Assembly (NCBI GenBank): GCA_022579005.1
Contig: MU401738.1
Span: 1-41,669 of the forward strand
DNA: 41,669 bases
Reading direction: 5' to 3'
Source of the DNA: Poronia punctata
Taxonomy: Eukaryota; Ascomycota; Sordariomycetes; Xylariales; Xylariaceae
Numbering within the stretch: position 1 is the stretch's first letter; every line of letters begins with the position of its first letter. Positions 35,171-41,669 of the stretch are shown here, piece by piece. Position numbers and translations under genes: made by a program. The notes beneath the pieces were generated by a model. That model was not told the origin of the DNA. It searched no databases and saw only the letters and a list, made by a program, of their open reading frames with translations.

Positions 35171-38100
35171 ATGTAGAGAAAATAAACGTATATACTGCGA
35201 TAAAAATTGAAGATTTCCAAAGATTACTCTAACTTTACACTAAAAGAGGTCTAGCTAAAGTAGACGCATTAACTAGGTTTTAAAGGCTTTGTATTAATTA
35301 CGGCTTTATAAAGGTATTCTAAAAAGCATAACTTAGTATATTATATATATAATAAATAGCTAAGTATCTAGGTTTAAAAAGCAACGCGAAAATAATAGCT
35401 ATATATATAAAAATAAAAATTAAGCTAGCCCTTTTTAGTTTTATAGCTACTTTATAATATAAAATATAACTAGCATATATGCTAATTACGTTGTAATTTT
35501 TTTTAGTTAAAAAGGTTACTATTTTTAGCATTTTAAAGCTAAAATAAATTAACATATTATAAAAACTTTTTTTTTTAGTAAAATTAATATAATACTTTAT
35601 TATTTTATTATTTAATAAGCTTTTTATAGCTATTTAAAGCTATTAAAAGTTTTATTTATTAAAATTGCTTATTACTAGCTTTAGTAGTAGCTTGCTTTAG
35701 CTGCTAAAACTTTGCTTTAGCTATTATAGCGTTAAGAGCTACTATATTTATATAGTATTATGCTTAACTTTTTTATTTATAAAAATAAATAAGCTAAAAG
35801 TAAATTATATATTAAAAAAAAGTTTTATTAACTTTATAATATAAGGTAGTAGCTAAACTTAAACTTATATTAGTAATAAATTACTTTAGTATACTTTATT
35901 AATATTGTTATAATATAATATTTTTAATAGTAAATTTAAGTATATATTTTTTTACTTTTATAAAAAAGCTATAAAGCTTATAATAAATTAAATATTGTTA
36001 TGCTTTTTTTTAAAGCTTTTTAGTTAGCAAAACTTTTAAACCTTAATTATAATTATTATTAATAAAAAGCTTTTTACTTAATAAGCATACTATTAATGCT
36101 TTAAATAAAGTATTTATTATTTTAGTATTTTTTTATAAAAAAGTAATTAAAACTATACTAGCTAAAAATTATAATAAAGCTTTTAAAGTACTTTATATAT
36201 TTAGTTTAGTAAACTTAGTTATAATTATTATAAAAGTTTAAAATTATAAAGCTTTTTATTAATTTAGTTTTATTAATATAGTTTTTTATTTAATAAAATA
36301 AATTTTAGCTATATTTTTAAGTACTATTAATAAAGTAGCTATATTTTAAAGTTAATAATTATTATAAATGCTAGCAGTTAAAAAAGTAAGCTAGTTTAAA
36401 ACTTTAAATAAGTAAACTATATAAATAATACTAAATATTTTATATTTTTAGCTTTTATGCTATATTAATAAAAGTACTACTATAATATATTTTAAAGTAA
36501 GCAATATATTAAAAATAATTAAGTATACTTAGTGCAATTTTTTTTTAATACGCTTAGTACTTTATTTAAATATATTTAAACTATTAATAATAAACGTTGC
36601 TTTTTAATTATAGTTAACTATTATAGTATATTAATAAAGCTTTTTATAATACTTTAAAATAAAATAAGCTAGCATTTATTTGTAAATACTAGCTTTTTAT
36701 TATAAGTTATAAGTAACTTTGTTTTAAGTTTAAATTTTTATAAAATAAACTTTTTATATAAGTTTAATAGCTATAATAAAATACTTAAAGCAAAAGTTAA
36801 AATAATAGCTTTTTATAAAATATTTTATAATAATTACTACTTTTTTATTAATAAGCTATTTTTAATAGCAAATTTTAAGCGCTATATTAATTAAGTACTT
36901 TAGCTTATATTAGTATTATATTATATTGCTATTTTTATTATATAAGTTTATAAAGCTATAAAAGCTATTAGTATTTAGTTTTATAAAGTATAAAATATTA
37001 ATATTAAAATTAAAAATTTGCTTTATTTATAAAAAAGTAAGTGCGCTTTTATATAATTATATAGTATATATTTTAGCAAGTAGTTTTTTAAAATTTAAAT
37101 TTTAAGCTAACTTAATAAAAGTATTAAAAATTATTAAATTAAACATAGATAATATAGTTAATAAAGTTAGCAAAGCTTATTAAAGTATAGCTAATATAAG
37201 CACTAGGCTTTTTTATTTTAACGTAACTTTATATTTAGTTATTAACTATATAACTAATAAAATAAATACTAATAAGTTTACTTTAAAAGCTTAATTAAGT
37301 ATTAAATTAATTATATTATTTAAAGTTTTAATAAAAGTAATTAAAGCTATAAAGTAAAAATATTTATATAACTAACTATTACTTTAATTATAAAAAAAAA
37401 AAACTAAAATATTTAAAAGCTTTATATGTTTTTAATAGCTAAATATTTATTAAAAGCTTTATTGCTTATATATGTTTAAAAGTAAAGGCTTAGCTTATTA
37501 AGTTAAATATATAAGCTTTTTATTAATAAAGCTTAACTATAATAAAAATTTAGTAATTATTGCTAATATGTTTTTTTAAAACTAAAAGCTTTATATTAAT
37601 TATATTTTTTTTAAAATGTTGCTATAATTATTTTTTTAAGTAGCTGCTAAAAAACTTAAATAAAAAGTTTTAAAATATACTTATAGCTTAGCTAAACATA
37701 TTTTTAATTAAAATATTAAATTAGTTTTTTAAAATTAAGCAAATACCTACTATAATTTTGCTGCTTAAAAGCTATTTATAGTAGTAGTACTTAATTAGTA
37801 TACTAAGCTAAAAGCTAAATATTTTTTTTTACTATATTTTTTAAAAAATAAAATCTAAGCACTTTTTATTAAAAAGCAAGCAGTTAATTTTATTATTACT
37901 AATATTTTTACTACTTAAAAATCTTTATAATTTTATATAGCTTAGTAATAAGTTAATATACTTAAAGTAAGCTTGCTAAATACTTATAAGCGCAAATAAA
38001 AGTTTTTAAAAATAAATAAAAGCTAAAAGCTTTTATAAAGCTAGCTTTTTAAGCACTAAAATTTAGTTTATTATAGCGTAAAGGTAATAAATTAAATATA

Positions 38101-41100
38101 TAAAGTAAATAGTAATACTAAGCAAATTAAAAATAAAAAAGTAAAAATAAAAGTTTTAAAAAAAAAAAAAAAGTATAAGTATAAAAACAAATTAAAAAAA
38201 TAAAAGTAAGTTTATAAGCTATTTTTTATAAATATAGCATGCTATAAGCAAATAAAATTATAGTAAGTATTTTTTTTAAGTTTTTTTTATAATAAATTAA
38301 AGTAAAAAAACTTAATAAATTTTGCTTTATTAAGTACTTAAAGCTATAAGTATAAATTATTATAATATACTTATAATTTTTAAGTATTTGCTTATTAAAT
38401 TAAACAATTTTTATAAAGCTAGCTTGTTAGTAGCAACTTAAAGTTATATATTATTTATAATTTATTAAGCTAACGCAAGCTTTTGCTAAAAAAGCGGTAA
38501 AAAAAGTATTAAAAGGCTAGCTTTTTTTTTTTTGCCTTTTTACTTTTTTTTTAAGTTTTTAAATATTTTTTACTGCTTTATTATTTTAAAATTAACGCTA
38601 CGCTTTACTATAAATACTTTAAGACCTAAAAAAACAAATAAAAGCAATATTAATATAAACTGCGTAATTAGCAAAAATCTTAATATTAACATTGCTTATA
38701 AAAAGTAGTTGCTAAGCTTAGCTAAAAAAATAAGCAAAGCTTAGCTAGTTATAAAAAAAAAATAAAAAAACTGTTTTTAGTTTTAAATAATAAAAAATAA
38801 AAGTATTATATTAACTTTTTATTAATTAAGCAAGTATTAATATATAAAAAATGCTTAAGGCTTTAAAAATTAAAGTTGTTAGCAGTATTGCTTAAAAGTA
38901 TTATATTTGCTAGCTAGTTTACTTGTTTTTTTATATTATTAGTAGTGCTTTAAAACGTATTATTAAGCTTATAAAAGCTTTAGTAAAAAAAGAAAACTTT
39001 AACTTAAAGCTTGTTTATATTAAAGGTAAAAATAGTAAACTATAAAGTAAATATTTTATATATTTATTATAAAACTAATATTAGTATAAAGCTTTTTTAA
39101 TTTAATAAATAAGTTATTTAAATATTATTTTTTATATATGCTATAAAAAGCGTTTTATTAAATTAAATATAAATACTTGTTTAAGTATATAGCTGTTTTT
39201 TAAGTATATTTTTAATTTAAAACTTTAAAATAGTTTTTATAGCAACTATGCGTTTATAGTCTAAAGCGCATTTTATATTTATTATAACGTAGTTAATTTA
39301 TTTTTTAAAATATAGCAACTTATAGCGTTTAATTTAACTAAAGGCTTTATATTTATTATAAACTTTAAAGCATATAAGCTAATATTTATATTATTGTTAA
39401 AAAAGCTTATATAGTTAACATATAAACAGTTTACTAAATAAAGCTTAAAAAGGAAATTTTAATAATTATATATAAAATAAAAAAAAAAAAGCAAAAAAAT
39501 AGGAAAAATATTTAAAAAAACTGGGCATTATATTAATTTATATAAAAAATAAAATAAAAACATATATTTTAAAATATTAAATAAAAATATTAAAAAAAAT
39601 AGTTAAAAGTAGTAAAATATACTTTTTATTTTAAGCAATATAGGAAATAAAAAAAATATTACTGCTATATTTTTTAAAAGCAAGTTATTAATTTTAATAT
39701 ATAAATAAAGGAAATATTTAAAAATAATAAAATTAAAAAAAATTAGTAACAGGTTTAAAAAAAAAAAAATATAAATAAAAAGCTTTTAAAAGTAAAAAGC
39801 TAGTATAATATTTATACTATAAAGTTACTTTACTATTTTTTTTTAAAGTAATATAAAATTAAAAAGCTAAAAATAAAAATTTATTAAATAAGTAGTGCTA
39901 ACTAAGCTTTTAAAAAAAAAACATGTTATAAATAAAAGTATTTAGTTAATTTTATATTATACTAAACTTATAAATATTATTAATAGCTACTATATTAATA
40001 TTTATTAGTTTAAAAAAGCTATTAATATAATTATAATTTTTATAAAAATTTAAAGTAAAATTATTATTTATTACTAAAAGTTTTAAGTCTAGCTTATTAA
40101 TAAGCTTATTTTTTTAAAAAATACTTTTAGTAGTTTAAAAGTTTAAGTTAAAGTTTTTTAGTACTTAATATTTTTTATTATTTTTATAAAAAGCTTAAAG
40201 CTGTTTTATAAAATAATAGCTATATAGCTATTATTTATTTATTTTAATAAGCTTATAATATATATTACTTATAGCTTTAATAATTTAGTATAGCTTGTTT
40301 TATTAATATAAAAGCTTTTTATTATTGCTTTTATTAATTTTAAAAAAAGTATTAAATAAAAGTATAAAGTTACTAATGCATATTTTAAGCTAAATTTTAT
40401 AAGCATTTTATTAATTTTGTTAGTTTATATTATTTTTTTATTTTAAAGTAATAATTTTTTTTATATAGTTAATATTTTTTATATAATATTTTAGCTACTT
40501 TACTTTTAACGCTACTAAATTAATATAATTAAAAACTAAATTTTATTATAATACTTACTATATTAATATAACGTTTTTAATTAGCAAAATAAGTAAACGT
40601 TTATAAACTAATTTATATAAGCTATACTTATAATATTAAATAGTAACGTTATTTACTAAAATAGCAAAGCTTAAGTAATTTAGCTAGTTTTTTTTAGTTT
40701 TATTAATTACTTTTATAAGCATTATTTTAATTAAGCAGTGCTTACTTTTAATAAAGCTTTATACTTAAAAATAGTAAGCTAGCTTATAAGCTATATAATA
40801 CTTAAAGTGCTTAGCTACTATAATAACTTTTTTTTTAAATTTACTTTTATTATTATATTTAATATATAGCGCGCTATTGTAGTAGTATGCTATATATTTG
40901 CAAAAAAACTTAAATATTAACTTAAAGTTTACTTATTAAAAAGCTTTAGTTTTAAAAAAAGCTATTTATTTATATTATACTTTAATTAAAGCAAAAAATT
41001 TTTTATAAAATAATATAGTTTAAATATTAATAACTTATAAGTATAAAAAGCTAATAAAAACATTATACTAGTATTATTTTTTAAGCAAGCTACTTTATAA

Positions 41101-41669
41101 CTTTTAATAATTAAAATAAAACTTAGTTGCTAAGTAAACATTTTTAATAAAGTTAAGCTAATAATAAAGTTATAAAATTTATTAAATTACTAAATTAATT
41201 TTTTTATAGCTAAAGGTTAAATAAATTTTTTAAATAATTAACTTATGCTTTTTTAAAAAATTAATATATTACTTAAAGGTAAAATACTAAGTTGCTTGCT
41301 TTTATAAAGTATTATTATATATAAAATATTAATATACGTAATTTTTAAACTTTTTTTGTTTGCATTTATTATTATAGCGTTTTAAAACAATACTAGTAAT
41401 AAGAAATTAAGTAATTTTTTAACTTTTTTAAGTTTATTAAATTATAGGCTTTAATAGTAGCTTAATAAGCTAAATTAAGTAGCTAAAAGTAAATAACTTA
41501 TAATTAAGTTTTAAAGCTTTATTTACGCTTATTTATAAGTTAGCTTAAACTATATTAACGTTTATAAATATAGTGCTAAGCTAAGTATTAATAAATTACT
41601 TTATATTACTTTTTTATTTATTATTATTATTATTAGTAAGCTTTTAAAGTTATTAAAATAAGCTATTTA
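35170..41669. repeat. RIP-degraded AT-rich repeat block, right flank
   Basis: This block has the same signature as the left one: very high A/T, C kept almost only in CpT (GCT, ACT), G almost only in ApG, and hardly any CpA or TpG. The transition lies around 35,170-35,300. I could not read transposon domains confidently on either strand, so family and orientation are undetermined. The only longish open frame is on the - strand, 35319-35555 (78 codons, hydrophobic, no Trp or Gln), and is probably a RIP remnant. A G-containing, A-rich stretch at about 39420-39780 keeps GGAAA words. Confidence 0.88.

Noticed and set aside
1..41669. CRISPR arrays, rRNA genes, telomere repeats
   Set aside because: No regularly spaced repeats, no rRNA-like stretches and no TTAGGG arrays were seen.

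Overview
The window looks like nuclear DNA of a filamentous ascomycete. The evidence is short GT-AG introns (about 50-130 bp), a HET-domain heterokaryon-incompatibility gene, and two very AT-rich blocks in which C survives almost only in CpT and G almost only in ApG. That is the mark of repeat-induced point mutation (RIP), which converts CpA to TpA. No species can be named from the sequence.

Layout: (1) 1 to about 6,700 is a RIP-degraded repeat block. Its first 2.5 kb still reads, through many stop codons, as the RNase H, integrase and chromodomain of a Ty3/Gypsy chromovirus in + orientation. (2) About 6,700-35,170 is a base-balanced gene island. (3) About 35,170-41,669 is a second RIP-degraded block.

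The island carries eight genes I can support: a Pmp3-type membrane proteolipid (+, 8320-8757, 3 exons); a Myb/SANT-like nuclear protein with a highly charged linker (-, 9448-10854, 3 exons); a cytochrome b5/FMN alpha-hydroxy-acid dehydrogenase of the flavocytochrome b2 family (-, 11544-13122, 2 exons); a DUF4202 protein (-, 14032-14766, 2 exons); a secreted/single-pass membrane protein with a 10-cysteine ectodomain (-, 15618-17064, 3 exons); a HET-domain protein (+, 20166-22079, 2 exons); an intact argininosuccinate synthase split into 13 exons (+, 23610-25998); and a conserved-looking protein of unknown function (+, 33184-33903, 1 exon). The exon structures were rebuilt by hand from splice sites, reading phase and family conservation, so the exon junctions are inferences.

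The genes do not form an obvious pathway or cluster. They are a mix of housekeeping (arginine biosynthesis, membrane proteolipid, flavocytochrome) and self/non-self or cell-surface functions in an island enclosed by silenced repeats. The most striking observation is the argininosuccinate synthase gene. It has 12 introns and four exons of 18 nt or less, including a 5-nt exon inside the conserved GKGNDQ motif, yet splicing gives a full 415-residue protein. The stretches 17.1-20.1 kb and 26.0-33.2 kb hold no gene I can support.
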